Source: Oncomelania hupensis (lineage: Eukaryota; Mollusca; Gastropoda; Littorinimorpha; Pomatiopsidae). Taken from it: a stretch of DNA of 64,000 bases. Under the pieces are notes generated by a model. It was not told where the DNA came from, ran no database searches, and saw nothing but the letters and a program-made list of their open reading frames with translations. Below, piece after piece: positions 1-10,426 of the stretch. How positions within the stretch are numbered: the first letter of the stretch is position 1; the number at the start of each line of letters is the position of its first letter. The DNA lies in assembly GCA_036898135.1 (NCBI GenBank), contig CM072525.1:24584887-24648886 (forward strand), read 5' to 3'. Both the position numbers and the translations under genes were made by a program.

Positions 1-66
1 GGAATTCAAGCATCGGGGCTGAATCAGATACTGATAGAAAACACCAACATCAAACAGAGTGTAACA
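1..66 (+). repeat. 3' end of the 5' LTR of element A
   Basis: These bases match 5030-5095 and the LTR ends at 12814-12879 and 18772-18837 nearly base for base, ending in the canonical CA. The next bases (ttttgggggtcaag) sit where a primer-binding site is expected, but I could not assign a tRNA. Confidence 0.9.
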
Positions 67-623
67 TTTTGGGGGTCAAGCCGCGATTCACGCCATAGCC
101 AAGGGTTCAACTGCTACAACAAGCGAGTCAACGTTACGAGAGGCAGTCATCGAGGGTAGCCGCCAACGAGTTGCGTCGAGAGGGGCCAACATACTGGGAC
201 TACATCACCGATAGGTTCGGGTTGACTGCAAGGGCGTGTAGTCGCTGAAGAGTTGCTTCGTGAGCGAACAACAGATCGGGACTACGTGGCTACCGTAAGA
301 CTACGTCGAGGGACAGTCTCGGAGCTACATCGCCAGTGTTACAGCGAGCGTCGAGCGGACGTCGCGTCTACTTCAGCACAGGAGCGTGTACATCAACACC
401 AGCGTGGTGCAGCGTCGCATACGACGAGGACAGCGGGACCTGCGTCAACGAAGGCGACTAGTGGCAAGCATCAGCGCTACTGCAGAAAGCGTGCTGTTCT
501 AGAACAGTCTAGAAAGGTACAGCACAGTCAAGAACTTTCCAGAAAAAAAAGAAGAAGAACTCTACAGTCAAGAACTTTCTAGAAAAAGAACTTTCCAGAA
601 AAGAACTTTCCAGAAGCATCAAG
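67..623 (+). other. Leader of element A, with a short non-fused ORF at 253-582
   Basis: This is the stretch between the LTR and the gag start. It contains a 109-codon reading frame at 253-582, rich in Arg, Gln and Ser, that in element B is open straight into gag. Here extra A/G bases near 541-560 break the fusion. Just upstream of gag lie short direct repeats of a motif close to caagaactttccagaaaa. The loss of fusion in this copy suggests that translation normally starts at the downstream ATG at 624 and that the leader frame is not essential coding sequence. Confidence 0.6.
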
Positions 624-3600
624 ATGGCTGACTTCTGGCAGAAAGGGATGCAACTGAATCTAAAAGGCAAACAGCTGACGGAGTACGTCAAGTCTCAGGA
701 GAGAATACAAGAAAGAGAAGAACAACGTCAGCGTGAAGAAAGAGAAGATGAGCGACGGCGTGAAGAAAGAGAAATAGAGGAGCAGCGTCGCCGTGAAGAA
801 AGAGAATTAGAAGAGCAGCGTCGCCGAGAAGAAAGAGAAGAGCGGCGTCAAGAAAGAGAGATGGAAGAGAGACGATTAGAAGCTGAGCGTCAATACCAGC
901 TAGAGTTGGCGCGTATCCAGAACAATCAGCATGCGCCACAAGCCACCAACGACCATACGGCTCCAAAATTGCCAGCTTTCGTCGACGGGAAGGACCAGAT
1001 CGACACCTATCTGGCGAGATTCGAAAGGTTCGCCGAAAGCTCCAATTGGCAACCTCGAGACTGGGCGATTCGACTAAGTGCACTTCTGACGGGGCAAGCT
1101 CTCGAAGTTTACACCAGACTGTCGAACGATGACGCCAAAAACTACGACGTCTTGAAAGAGGCCCTGTTGCAGTGCTACAACTTTACAGAGAAGGGCTACC
1201 GTAAACGCTTCCGTGAATGCCGGCCTAAGTCAGACGAGACGCCAAAGCAGTTTGTGGAGCGCCTGTCGTCATATCTACACAAGTGGGTGGAGTTATCAGG
1301 CGAAACGAAGTCTTACGACAGTCTCCATGACCTGATCGTGAAGGAACAATTTCTCAATGCCTGTCACAAGGACTTAGCGACCCACTTAGAAGAACAAAAG
1401 CTGCAGACGCTTAAAGATGTGACTGAGGCTGCTGAAAGATATCTCATCGCTCATGGGAAAACCCTGGGGCCACCCAGCGCGACGAAACATTTTCAGAAGA
1501 CTGGAAACCATGTGAACCAGATCCAGGGAAGCCAGACGAGCCAGAGACAGACAGACTCCACGCCTCCTCCCAGGGAAGGGCATTCAAGGGGCTGTTTCAC
1601 CTGCAACGCTACAGACCACAGAGCGGCTAACTGTCCTCAAAACAAAAGTAGCGGACAGCGGAGCAGTACGGACAATTCAGCGGCGGGCAACCGGCAGAGG
1701 CGGTTCTCCAATCAACGGCAAACCAGTAGATCTGACCATCAAGTGTGCGGCGGGAGCGTCATTCTTCCGAGTGAGACCAAGCGCACAGCTACTCCTGCGG
1801 ACGTGCAAGAGTGCATGACCGATGGCCAACTTCTCCTTGCCAACGGAAAATCCATCCCCGTCGTCGCCAGCGCAGCGGTGACCGTACAGAACATGCCTGT
1901 TTCCAAGGGACGCGTCGGAAATCATGAAGTGACTGTTTTAAGAGACTCTGGCTGCAGTGGGGTCATCGTCAGAGAAGACCTAATCGCTAAAGAACAGTTC
2001 ACTGGCGATTCAAAATGGACACTTATGGCCGACAGCAAATGTGTGAGAGCGCCAGTTGCGAAGATTCATGTCAACACCCCTTTCTACATAGGCGAAGTCG
2101 AAGCGGTTTGCCTGAAGAAGCCGCTGTATGATTTGATGATCGGGAATATCGACGGCGCGAGACGACCCGACGACCCCGATCCAGAGTGGAGTCCTGCCTC
2201 AATCCAACGCGTCGAAGTTGTGGAGGAGGATCCATTGCCGTTTCCCGATGGAGACCTTACAGAGCTGCTACGGGACAATGTGGTTACTCCGGCTCAGCCC
2301 TGCCGACCAGAGATCGTCGGTGCCGTTACTACCAGGGCCCAGGCCAAGAGAGACAAGACGTCTACGCCACTGAAGGTCGCCGACAACTCTAAAGCTGCCA
2401 TCGTGGACAGAGATAAGCTTATCCAGCTCCAGGGAGCTGATAGCACTTTAAACAAGTACAGGAACCGCCAAGACCACGTGACCAAGGGCAGTGGCACGGT
2501 CTATTTTGAGGTGAAGGCCAAGATCCTGTACAGAATCTTCCAGCACCCGAGGGTCAACGGAGGTAAACCACTACGTCAAGTACTGGTACCATTACCCTTA
2601 AGGCGCCAGGTGATGGAAGTAGCGCATGACTCAATTATGGGAGGTCACCTAGGCATCAAGAAGACGTCGGACAGAATCCAGGCGGTGTTCTACTGGCCAG
2701 GACTTCATGCGGACGTCAGCCGTTTCTGCCGATCATGTGACATTTGCCAGAAGACCATACCTCGAGGAAGGGTCCCGAAAGTGCCTATGCAGAGGATGCC
2801 TCTGATCGACCGACCTTTCAAGAGGGTGGCCTTAGACTTAATCGGCGAAATAAGACCTCCGAGTGAAGAAGGTCATCGATGGGTACTGACTTTAGTGGAC
2901 TATGCGACTCGGTACCCAGAAGCAGTGCCTCTGAAGAAGATTGACACTGAAACTGTCGCAGAGGCGCTAGTGGACATGTTCAGTAGACTTGGAGTGCCTG
3001 AAGAGATCCTGACAGACCTCGGGACGCAGTTCGTCTCCGACTGCATGAAGGAGGTGAACAGACTGCTGAGCATCCGGCATTTGACTACGACACCCTACCA
3101 TCCGATGTGCAACGGGCTTGTCGAAAAGTTCAATGCTACGCTGAAGTCCACCCTGAAGAAACTGTGCAGCGAGCAGCCCAGACAATGGCATCGTTACATC
3201 AACGCCTTACTGTTCGCCTACAGAGAAGTGCCGCAGGAGTCCACCGGCTTTTCTCCGTTCGAGCTGCTGTACGGGAGAACCATCCGAGGGCCGATGCACA
3301 TCCTGAAAGAACTGTGGACGAAAGAAGTGGACACCCCAGAGGTGAAGAACAGCTACCAGTACGTGTTTGAGCTACGGGAGAAGCTGGAGCAGACTCTCGA
3401 GATAGCCAGAGAAAACCTGAAGAAGTCCCAGGACTGTGGAAAGCACTACTATGATCGTAGGGCTGTGAACAGGAAGTTTAAACCTGGCAACAAAGTGCTG
3501 GTGCTGCTACCTACTGATCACAATAAGTTGCTGATGCAGTGGAAAGGCCCGTACGAAGTGGAGACCGTGGTGGGAATCAACGACTACAAGGTGAAGGTCG

Positions 3601-4142
3601 GCCAGCATTCCAAGATATATCACGCCAACCTCCTTAAGCTGTACGTGGAAAGGCCATCAGAGACTGTGCACGCAGCTACAGCAGCTGTGACCGACGACAG
3701 CTTTGACAGCGAGGAACTGTTGGAACTGGGAGACTTCCATAGCAAAGAAGGCATCGATGATGTTAAGCTAGGACTACGCTTGACGAAAGGTCAAAAGTTT
3801 GAGCTCAAGGACCTTATGGGCGAATTTCCCCATAGCTTCAGCGATGTCCCAGGCTCTACGACTTTGGTCGAACATGAAGTCCACACCCAGACCTGGAAGG
3901 AGCATCTGCAGACCTTGAGGGAGCTGTTCCACCATCCCGCAGAAGCCAACCTGACCGTGAGACCCAGCGAATGCATTCTGGGAGCTGACAACGTCGACTG
4001 CGTCGGACATCCGATGGGAGAAGGAGACAACGGAGGACGCACTGATTCGGGGAAAGCCCACGTGATCACCGTCTTTGACCCTGGGCCGATGACGACCGCA
4101 ACTGACGAGGGCGTCGATTTCTTGCGGATGAAAGAACATTGA
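624..4142 (+). CDS. gag-pol: gag-protease-integrase polyprotein of element A, RT/RNase H deleted
   Basis: The frame starts in the context aagATGG, a good Kozak match. In order it has a charged Glu/Arg coiled coil (about residues 25-95), a retrotransposon gag domain, a CCHC knuckle (CFTCNATDHRAANC), an aspartic protease motif (DSG), and an integrase with an HHCC zinc region and a D,D-35-E core, followed by the GPY/F-type C-terminal module (WKGPYEV). After the integrase only fragments of RT and RNase H remain. Relative to element B, 489 bp (163 codons) are missing in frame between two copies of agtccac, which removes the RT fingers, palm and catalytic motif. Downstream, a piece of RT thumb is followed by a piece resembling the earlier RT segment ITVFDPEPMP and then by the start of RNase H. 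The integrase catalytic residues look intact. The protein would act as capsid plus integrase, possibly in trans with full-length copies. Confidence 0.9.
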   Translation: MADFWQKGMQLNLKGKQLTEYVKSQERIQEREEQRQREEREDERRREEREIEEQRRREERELEEQRRREEREERRQEREMEERRLEAERQYQLELARIQNNQHAPQATNDHTAPKLPAFVDGKDQIDTYLARFERFAESSNWQPRDWAIRLSALLTGQALEVYTRLSNDDAKNYDVLKEALLQCYNFTEKGYRKRFRECRPKSDETPKQFVERLSSYLHKWVELSGETKSYDSLHDLIVKEQFLNACHKDLATHLEEQKLQTLKDVTEAAERYLIAHGKTLGPPSATKHFQKTGNHVNQIQGSQTSQRQTDSTPPPREGHSRGCFTCNATDHRAANCPQNKSSGQRSSTDNSAAGNRQRRFSNQRQTSRSDHQVCGGSVILPSETKRTATPADVQECMTDGQLLLANGKSIPVVASAAVTVQNMPVSKGRVGNHEVTVLRDSGCSGVIVREDLIAKEQFTGDSKWTLMADSKCVRAPVAKIHVNTPFYIGEVEAVCLKKPLYDLMIGNIDGARRPDDPDPEWSPASIQRVEVVEEDPLPFPDGDLTELLRDNVVTPAQPCRPEIVGAVTTRAQAKRDKTSTPLKVADNSKAAIVDRDKLIQLQGADSTLNKYRNRQDHVTKGSGTVYFEVKAKILYRIFQHPRVNGGKPLRQVLVPLPLRRQVMEVAHDSIMGGHLGIKKTSDRIQAVFYWPGLHADVSRFCRSCDICQKTIPRGRVPKVPMQRMPLIDRPFKRVALDLIGEIRPPSEEGHRWVLTLVDYATRYPEAVPLKKIDTETVAEALVDMFSRLGVPEEILTDLGTQFVSDCMKEVNRLLSIRHLTTTPYHPMCNGLVEKFNATLKSTLKKLCSEQPRQWHRYINALLFAYREVPQESTGFSPFELLYGRTIRGPMHILKELWTKEVDTPEVKNSYQYVFELREKLEQTLEIARENLKKSQDCGKHYYDRRAVNRKFKPGNKVLVLLPTDHNKLLMQWKGPYEVETVVGINDYKVKVGQHSKIYHANLLKLYVERPSETVHAATAAVTDDSFDSEELLELGDFHSKEGIDDVKLGLRLTKGQKFELKDLMGEFPHSFSDVPGSTTLVEHEVHTQTWKEHLQTLRELFHHPAEANLTVRPSECILGADNVDCVGHPMGEGDNGGRTDSGKAHVITVFDPGPMTTATDEGVDFLRMKEH

Positions 4143-4459
4143 CTGTGTGGATGAACTAAGAATATTGGTAATGACAGACTTGAAAATGAAAAACGTTGAC
4201 TGGGTAAATGATCTGTGAACATTGACAGTATCCAGAAAGACTTGCAGATGAAAAACATTGACCGTGTAGATAAACTGTGAACATTGACAATATCCAGACA
4301 GATTTGAAGATGAAAACCATTGACTCTGTGTGAATGAGCTGAGAACATTGACAGTGTTCAGACAGTCTGAAATAAGTTTTAATTCTGAACTTTGTTTGTG
4401 CATTACGTTTCAACGTTGTTGAAAGAAATTGGGTAAATTTCTTCTTGAGTGGGGGGTTA
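4143..4459 (+). repeat. 3' UTR of element A with ~68-bp imperfect tandem repeats and purine tract
   Basis: Several imperfect copies of a unit containing gaacattgacaatatccag and gatgaaaaccattgac follow one another between about 4130 and 4365. Element B carries fewer copies. The repeats are followed by a conserved stretch ending in a G-run (gagtgggggg) directly before the LTR, the usual position of a polypurine tract. No gene is seen here. Confidence 0.75.
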
Positions 4460-5095
4460 TGTTACGTTGAAACGCGAACGAAAGTATGTCGGAAGCGTGT
4501 ACGATAGATCTAATCGTTTCGATTTACAAAGTATTCAATAATAGAGTTTATTTACCTTTGATTTGAGTTTGCATTGTTGTTAGGAAAGGCTTTGTATAAC
4601 GTTGATAATTTCCGTTAGTCGATATTGTTGTAGAATCTTCTGGATCGGCTTGTTTACTATCGATCGAAGATTCGGGATAATTGTAGAAATTTGAAGGAAC
4701 GATCCGGAAGGAGAAATAATAATGTATGACGTAAGTCAGTGATGACGATCTTTTATTCGATTGGTGGCAGTGCGTCATTTCTACATTGTTCGAAATTCTT
4801 CCGGAAGAGAGAGAGGTTATTTAATCGTGTGCCGAGATTGTTGTGGAGAGTAAAGTTGTTGATAGTGATTTGGAGAGTTGCTGTGAAAGTTGTTGAGTTG
4901 AATTGAGAATTGTATGCACTTGTTGATGTATGCTGAATAAAAGTGGAAAACTTCATACGTCGACTTTGTGACTTGTATGCTGTTTGGACGGGCTGTGTGA
5001 ATAAACGAATCTGAGTTACACAACTATCAGGAATTCAAGCATCGGGGCTGAATCAGATACTGATAGAAAACACCAACATCAAACAGAGTGTAACA
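4460..5095 (+). repeat. 3' LTR of element A (636 bp)
   Basis: It begins TGTTACGTTG and ends GTGTAACA, and matches both LTRs of element B closely. An AATAAA signal lies at 4936-4941 and a second AATAAA about 60 bp further on, as expected for polyadenylation in the LTR. Confidence 0.93.
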
Positions 5096-6050
5096 CGCTG
5101 TCTGTGCAAAACTTGAAAGTGGATTAATATCTCTGAACGTATTTCTACTATCACAACCAAATTTGGTAAGATGGTGTATATCCATGAGACCTCCTCATAA
5201 ATGATCGGTGAATGTATGACTTTACTTCAAGGTCAAAATCACAGGGTCAACAAATGTTAGTCCAAAAATGACAATATTTCACTTTTTTTTTCTAAGTTAT
5301 AAATATTGAACTTATGATTCTTTGATGCATGATAGATATCAATGAGACACACATACTTTGCAAATTTGGTCAACCTCATTCCAAGGTCAAGGTCACTGGA
5401 GCTGTCCAAATTCGGTTAGTATACGAAGGTACTTTGAAATGACATTGACTCTAAACTATGAAAGATATGAAGTCCAAACTTGTTGTATTTAGAGGTGATA
5501 GATTGATCTTTCATATTTGTACCATTTTTGCGTTGATCTTGAAGGTAATTTTAGGTTTTACACAAACATTTTTTAAAATAGGTCATCATGCACGGGAATG
5601 GCTGTATATTTCATTTAATTTAATGTAATTTAATTTAATAGTTCCTATATATTTAACTCATAGTGTACAAAACATTGGGTTATTTGATCATACATGAGCA
5701 TGAGAGGTCATGTGAAGGTCATCTCAAGGTCAAGAGCATCAAAAGATCAAAGACGATATTGCTCTGCATTTTAGTGCCTCTTGTTTTATTTCCTTTTTCA
5801 TTTTAAATGTTACAAGTTCCATAAGGAGCATGTGAGTCATATGGGCTTTGCCTGTCTAGTGTTATTTTGACTATTGTCCAAATAATAGTTTGCATTAAAT
5901 GTATTTGTCAGCAGTGTTGTTTTAATTGGTAAGCCCACACAAATGCACAAAATTAGACGTCAAGAATTTTAATTTATTTATTTATTGTTCTTTTTTATAA
6001 CGTTAGTCAATTTGTTTTGCTTTATAAATGTTGTAGCAATGAAGCTAAAT
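5096..6050. other. Non-coding DNA with clustered AGGTCA motifs
   Basis: I see no gene. The stretch is AT-rich and carries repeated aaggtcaaggtca-like words around 5228, 5386 and 5706-5745. This wording looks like an old dispersed repeat rather than a functional receptor-binding array, but the cluster is real. Confidence 0.5.
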
Positions 6051-6051
6051 T

Positions 6052-6255
6052 GTGTCCATTTTTCAGGAGCTGATACCAGTGTATTTGAGCCAAAGTTTTT
6101 GGGAAGACAGACTACAAGTGTTTGTTTGGCAAGACGATTGCTCACCAGCAACAACCCTTCGTTTTGTTATCAAACGACAATCTGTTGATGGCAAGATGCC
6201 TTGCATTGTTGTTTGCACTATGGTATTTGGACAGAAAATGCATTCCCTTTTGTGA
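6052..6255 (+). other. Possible exon or unrecognised coding fragment
   Basis: A 67-codon frame follows a pyrimidine-rich acceptor-like ttttcag at 6060-6066. Its peptide (for example WEDRLQVFVWQDDCSP) has non-repetitive, protein-like composition, but I do not recognise a family. It lies about 100 bp upstream of the THAP exon on the same strand and could belong to the same gene. A chance open frame is equally possible. Confidence 0.25.
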
Positions 6256-6357
6256 CGTAATAGTACGTAGTTATATCAAAGAGCTTAATGATAGAAAGAG
6301 GGGGAACTTGGTACAGAACCGCAAGACGAAAAGTACGAGTTATGCTCCCTTGTCGAC

Positions 6358-6506
6358 ATGCTGAAAATGGCTCGTGGCAGAAAGTCAAAAGGCAACCAAG
6401 TGAAACAGGGCGGTGACTTTTGCACAGCCATCAATTGCCATAATGCCAGATACAAGAAAAGTTGTGTTGGCAAGTCCTTTTTCAAATTTCCAAGAGACAA
6501 AGAAAG
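6358..6506 (+). CDS. THAP-type zinc finger, first coding exon
   Basis: From ATG at 6358 the frame reads a basic N-terminus and then a C2CH-type start: Cys-Thr-Ala-Ile-Asn-Cys, a basic stretch, then SFFKFPRDKER. The Cys-x4-Cys pair followed by S-F-hydrophobic-x-F-P-x-D is the opening of a THAP domain, a DNA-binding fold found in host proteins and P-element-type transposases. The exon ends at AAAG|GTAAAT, a good donor; reading on gives an immediate TAA. The exon ends in phase 2. I could not find the rest of the domain (the later Cys-His pair and AVPTIF-type end), which must be in a later exon or be lost. It may be a host gene, a domesticated transposase or a transposon relic. Confidence 0.5.
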
Positions 6507-6756
6507 GTAAATTGCAATTGAAAAACTTCATTTTTTTGTGTTTATGTAGGCCTAAACTAAGACCGCTGCAGTGTTGTTAGTGTTAAAACAATCGGAGAGT
6601 GGCTTGAATGATTCATGTTATACCTATGTGCTAAATCCAAAACAGTTTGCTTGCTGACAGTTTACGTTCAACAGGTCGCTCACTGTTTACGTTATTGCTA
6701 GGTTGTTTGACTATATTTGTGCTTATATTTATTTATATATATTATATTATATATTA

Positions 6757-7178
6757 ATCGTTCTTATATAGCACTTTACCAGCTCAAGAGCTGCTCAAGG
6801 CGCTGGCCGATACAGGATCTAACTCAAGCCGCCCGAGACGCCCACCCGCAGCCTTTGGGCGCATGGTCTGCCGTCCTTACAACTGAGCACAATCCTGGGC
6901 AGCCAGGGATGGGGGAGAAGGACCTAAGTGCATGCTGGGTGTGTTCTTGTCACCGGCACTCGCCCGTCTAGGACATGAGCGTCAGGATCTTTAAAGTCCG
7001 TTATGATGGAATGTATGCGACACAGACTAGACCTCAGTTTATACTCTCATCCGAAGGAGTAAGAAACGGGAGTAAAGTGTCTTTCCCAAGGACACAACAC
7101 AATGCCCCGGCCTGGGCTCGAACCCGGGACCTTCAGATCCACAAGCCAAAGCTCTACCATTAGGCCACCGTGCCTCCC
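6757..7178 (-). repeat. tRNA-derived SINE, near full length
   Basis: Read on the minus strand it begins with a tRNA-like head (gaggcacggtggcctaatgg, then a B-box cccgggttcgagccc), continues into a conserved body (gatcctgacgctcatgtcct), and ends with cttgagctggtaaagtgcta followed by an AT-rich tail. The same head, body and end occur at 43645-44050, and headless copies occur in the collagen introns. It is not a working tRNA gene. Confidence 0.85.
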
Positions 7179-9206
7179 TTCAAAAGTAGATGTCAGATTG
7201 GCAGTTTGGCTTTGTCAAACTGCTTATGTTAACAAGTTAAATTAGACTAAGTCTGTTTTCTCCTCGTGATCAAATACTCTGCAAGATAACCCCTTACCTA
7301 GGCACAAAAATGGTCCTTGATCTGTTGTAATCCCTTTTCGTTTGAGTATAAATTGGAAAAAATAATGTAATGTAGAAACTCAGTCCTTGTTCTGATCTGT
7401 GAATTTCTGCTCATTAGATCTATATTGCGTGGAATGTTGTAGTCTAAGTTCTGATTGTTCTGTCTGATTAATTAATTATTTTCCATGAAGTGACTGATGT
7501 TATTAAGCCAGTGATGTGGGAGGTTAGAGGGTTGGGGGGTAGGGGGACACCTGATATAAATTAAATTCACACTATTAGTGAAACATTTTGTTATTGTGCT
7601 TTATTGTGATTAATTGATTGAATGACAGCTCTCTCTTCTCAAACAAATCTCATTATCTTACTCTCTCTTTCCTCTCCTCTCCCTCTCTCTCCCTCTCTAT
7701 CGATCTCTTTTTTTTATATTTTATTTATCTCTCTTTTTATCTAATTTTATTCTTTTCTTTTCTCTTTTGTTTTTTAATTGGTTTGTATTCTTCATAACGA
7801 TCTAATTTTCTCTATTTGTTTATTTCCCTATCTTACTTTTCAATTTATTCTTTCTTTTTCCTTTCTTATTTCGTATTCCTATATCCTTCCTGTTTCTATG
7901 TAATCTAGTATTAGTTATATATTTTCCGTATTTTACTATTTTTCCTATGTTTAATATTTTTCTACAGTCTCCAGGGAGTTCTACTTTTCTATTTCTCGTT
8001 TGTTTTTGTATTTCCTTTGATCTTGCTTTATTAAGTTATGGTTATTTTTTTTCTATTTTTTGTTCTCTTAATCACTTTTTTCTTCACTTGTATCTTCATT
8101 GGAGTGTTGTTACCAAGCAGAATTGAACAGATTTGGTAAGTCTGTCTGTTCTGCATCCATGTAATTTCCTAATAATCATCACTCATAGTTCACATCTATT
8201 TTTCGTTTTCTTCATTATTTCTTTTACTATTTTTTTTCTTTGGTAAGTATCTCTCTCACATAATTCATTTTGTCATGTCTTTACCATTCTTATTTTATAA
8301 TCTCCCTCTTTTCTCTCATCATCTCTCCTTTTCTCTTCATCACCAACGATACGGATTTTACCAGGGATAAATGAAACAGCTTCAGCATATTTTAATTTTA
8401 AAAATATCTGTCTTGAAGAGAAAATTATAAAAAAAAAACGAACTATGACATACACACAAAGCAGCATAAAAGAACCTAATAAATGTCAATAATAAAAAAA
8501 AAAAAAACAAAAAAAGCAGTAGCTTTAATAATAATGATGTTTAAAGTTTGGTTTTTGCAAACGATTGCTAAAAATTTTCTTTATCATTAAGGTTCAAAAG
8601 TTACACGCACTGATCATTCCTATAGCATAGATAATAATTATAGCCAGAGAAAGGTGAATCCTTTGGTAGAAGCGTCTATTTTTTATAACATAAAGCGAAG
8701 TTTCTTTTAAAAACCTTTGGATAAGAAGAGAGGGGGAAATGGGCAAGATAAATGCTGGAGGTTGTTTGCCCGATGAAAAGTAGGGAGACCCAGTTAAATG
8801 AATGTATGGACCTAGTTTTAACCCGGCAGCAAAAGGGAATAGTTTTTTCCTGTCATTTGTCCACACAACCTTAATATCGCATCCCAGGTAATAGGCTTCA
8901 TTATGTCCAGGAGATGATCTTCTTTTCTGTTTTCATTGTAGCAAGGAGGATAGTTCTAAAAGAGATTATCGAAAATTCGACTTACTTTCACAAACCTGAT
9001 TAGTAATTCCCGAATTTGTTCGTTTCGCTTCCTTACTGTTTTTGTTGTTATTACACATTTTCTCTTTCAATATTTATAACACTATAACATCTGTCAAGGA
9101 AAAGCTTCTAATAGAGTTATAGTCCAGAAGAATTTTCTGTATTTTTAAAAAAATTATTCTCTTTTTGGAGGGTATATAGAGATATGAAGAGAAGATGTTC
9201 ACATCA
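7179..9206. other. AT-rich non-coding DNA with a pyrimidine-rich tract
   Basis: No gene is seen. From about 7624 to 8250 the plus strand is strongly pyrimidine-biased, starting with tctctct-like runs. At about 8881-8985 there is a diverged partial copy of the 66-bp minisatellite unit that follows. Confidence 0.6.
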
Positions 9207-9850
9207 CACCTTTATCCCCAGGAGGATAGCTTCAAATAGAGATTATGTCCAGGAGATAGATCTGCTCTGTTTTCACCTTTATCCCAGGAGGATAGCTTCT
9301 AATAGAGATTATGTCCAGGAGATAGATCTGCTCTGTTTTCACCTTTATCCCAGGAGGATAGCTTCTAATAGAGATTATGTCCAGGAGATAGATCTGCTCT
9401 GTTTTCCACCTTTATCCCATGAGGATAGCTTCTAATAGAGATTATGTCCAGGAGATAGATCTTTTCTGTTTTCACCTTTATCCCAGGAGGATAGCTTCTA
9501 ATAGAGATTATGTCCAGGAGATAGATCTGCTCTGTTTCCACCTTTATCCCAGGAGGATAGCTTCTAATAGAGATTATGTCCAGGAGATAAATCTTTTCTG
9601 TTTTCACCTTTATCCCAGGAGGATAGCTTCTAATAGAGATTATGTCCAGGAGATAAATCTTTTCTGTTTTCACCTTTATCCCAGGAGGATAGCTTCTAAT
9701 AGAGATTATGTCCAGGAGATAAATCTTTTCTGTTTTCACCTTTATCCCAGGAGGATAGCTTCTAATAGAGATTATGTCCAGGAGATAGATCTTTTCTGTT
9801 TCCACCTTTATCCCAGGAGGATAGCTTCTAATAGAGATTATATCCAGGAT
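9207..9850. repeat. 66-bp minisatellite, about ten copies
   Basis: The unit starts caggaggatagcttctaata and contains gattatgtccaggagataga, then ttttcacctttatcc. Copies begin near 9219, 9286, 9352, 9418, 9484, 9550, 9616, 9682, 9748 and 9814, with the last one cut short. Copies differ by a few bases (gctctgtttt versus tttctgtttt; a one-base indel in the gttttcacc run). Because 66 is a multiple of three, long frames are open on both strands; this is a property of the repeat and not evidence of coding. Confidence 0.95.
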
Positions 9851-10426
9851 GCAATCATTTAACACTGATCCCACTTTCACAGGTGAGATGATCACAACCC
9901 AAAAGTATTTTGTCTCTAATGGTGCACAGTATGACCTTGTGCTCTGCAGAAAACAACAATAGTTAGAGTTGGAAGGTTATGTGGTAAAACCATTGAGGTG
10001 TTAAAAATAGGTCCAACAGAATATTTAGGGTTGGAATTTTGTTGACAGAGTATGATCTGAAATCACTTAATTGTGTGCATTGCCATTGGTCTTCATGTGC
10101 AGTTAAATTTTATTTTATTTTATTCATTAAATGTGAGAAGATGACTGTCAATATTTGAAATAATGATGAGACAGAAATATTGTACCAATATATGATATCT
10201 GTGGTTACGAATTGCCTCTTAATAGTCCACAATATAAAAAACAATACAGCTTGTCATTTTAGTCGTTATCATTGATGTCTTGTGATGTTGTGGTTGAAAT
10301 TTGGTGTTTGTAGAAGACAGCATGCTTCGTTTCTTTGTTAGGCATATATAGGCATAGTTTGGAATACAAATCTATGGAACAGTAATTACTACAAAATCTC
10401 AGAAAGCAATAAAGAGGCGCCGACAC
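9851..10426. other. Non-coding stretch between minisatellite and LTR X-A
   Basis: AT-rich DNA with no convincing frame or repeat match within the window. Confidence 0.5.

Larger units (their letters stand above)
1..5095 (+). mobile_element. Gmr1-like LTR retrotransposon A (5' LTR truncated by window edge, RT/RH-deleted)
   Basis: The internal region is closely similar to complete element B at 12240-18837, and the LTR end at 1-66 matches the end of the 3' LTR at 4460-5095. The element has a leader, one long gag-PR-IN frame, a repeated 3' UTR, a purine-rich tract and a 3' LTR. It lacks a usable reverse transcriptase and RNase H, so it would depend on enzymes from another copy. Because the window starts inside the 5' LTR, the left target duplication cannot be seen; the bases after the 3' LTR are cgctg. 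Confidence 0.93.

Noticed and set aside
688..1083. Minus-strand frames under gag (also 13493-13777 and others within 624-4142 and 13066-17994)
   Set aside because: Shadows of the gag-pol coiled coil and pol codons; no family motifs.
9184..9895. 147- and 176-codon frames on opposite strands, and a CRISPR-like look
   Set aside because: The 66-bp unit is a multiple of three, so both frames stay open; repeats are contiguous with no spacers.
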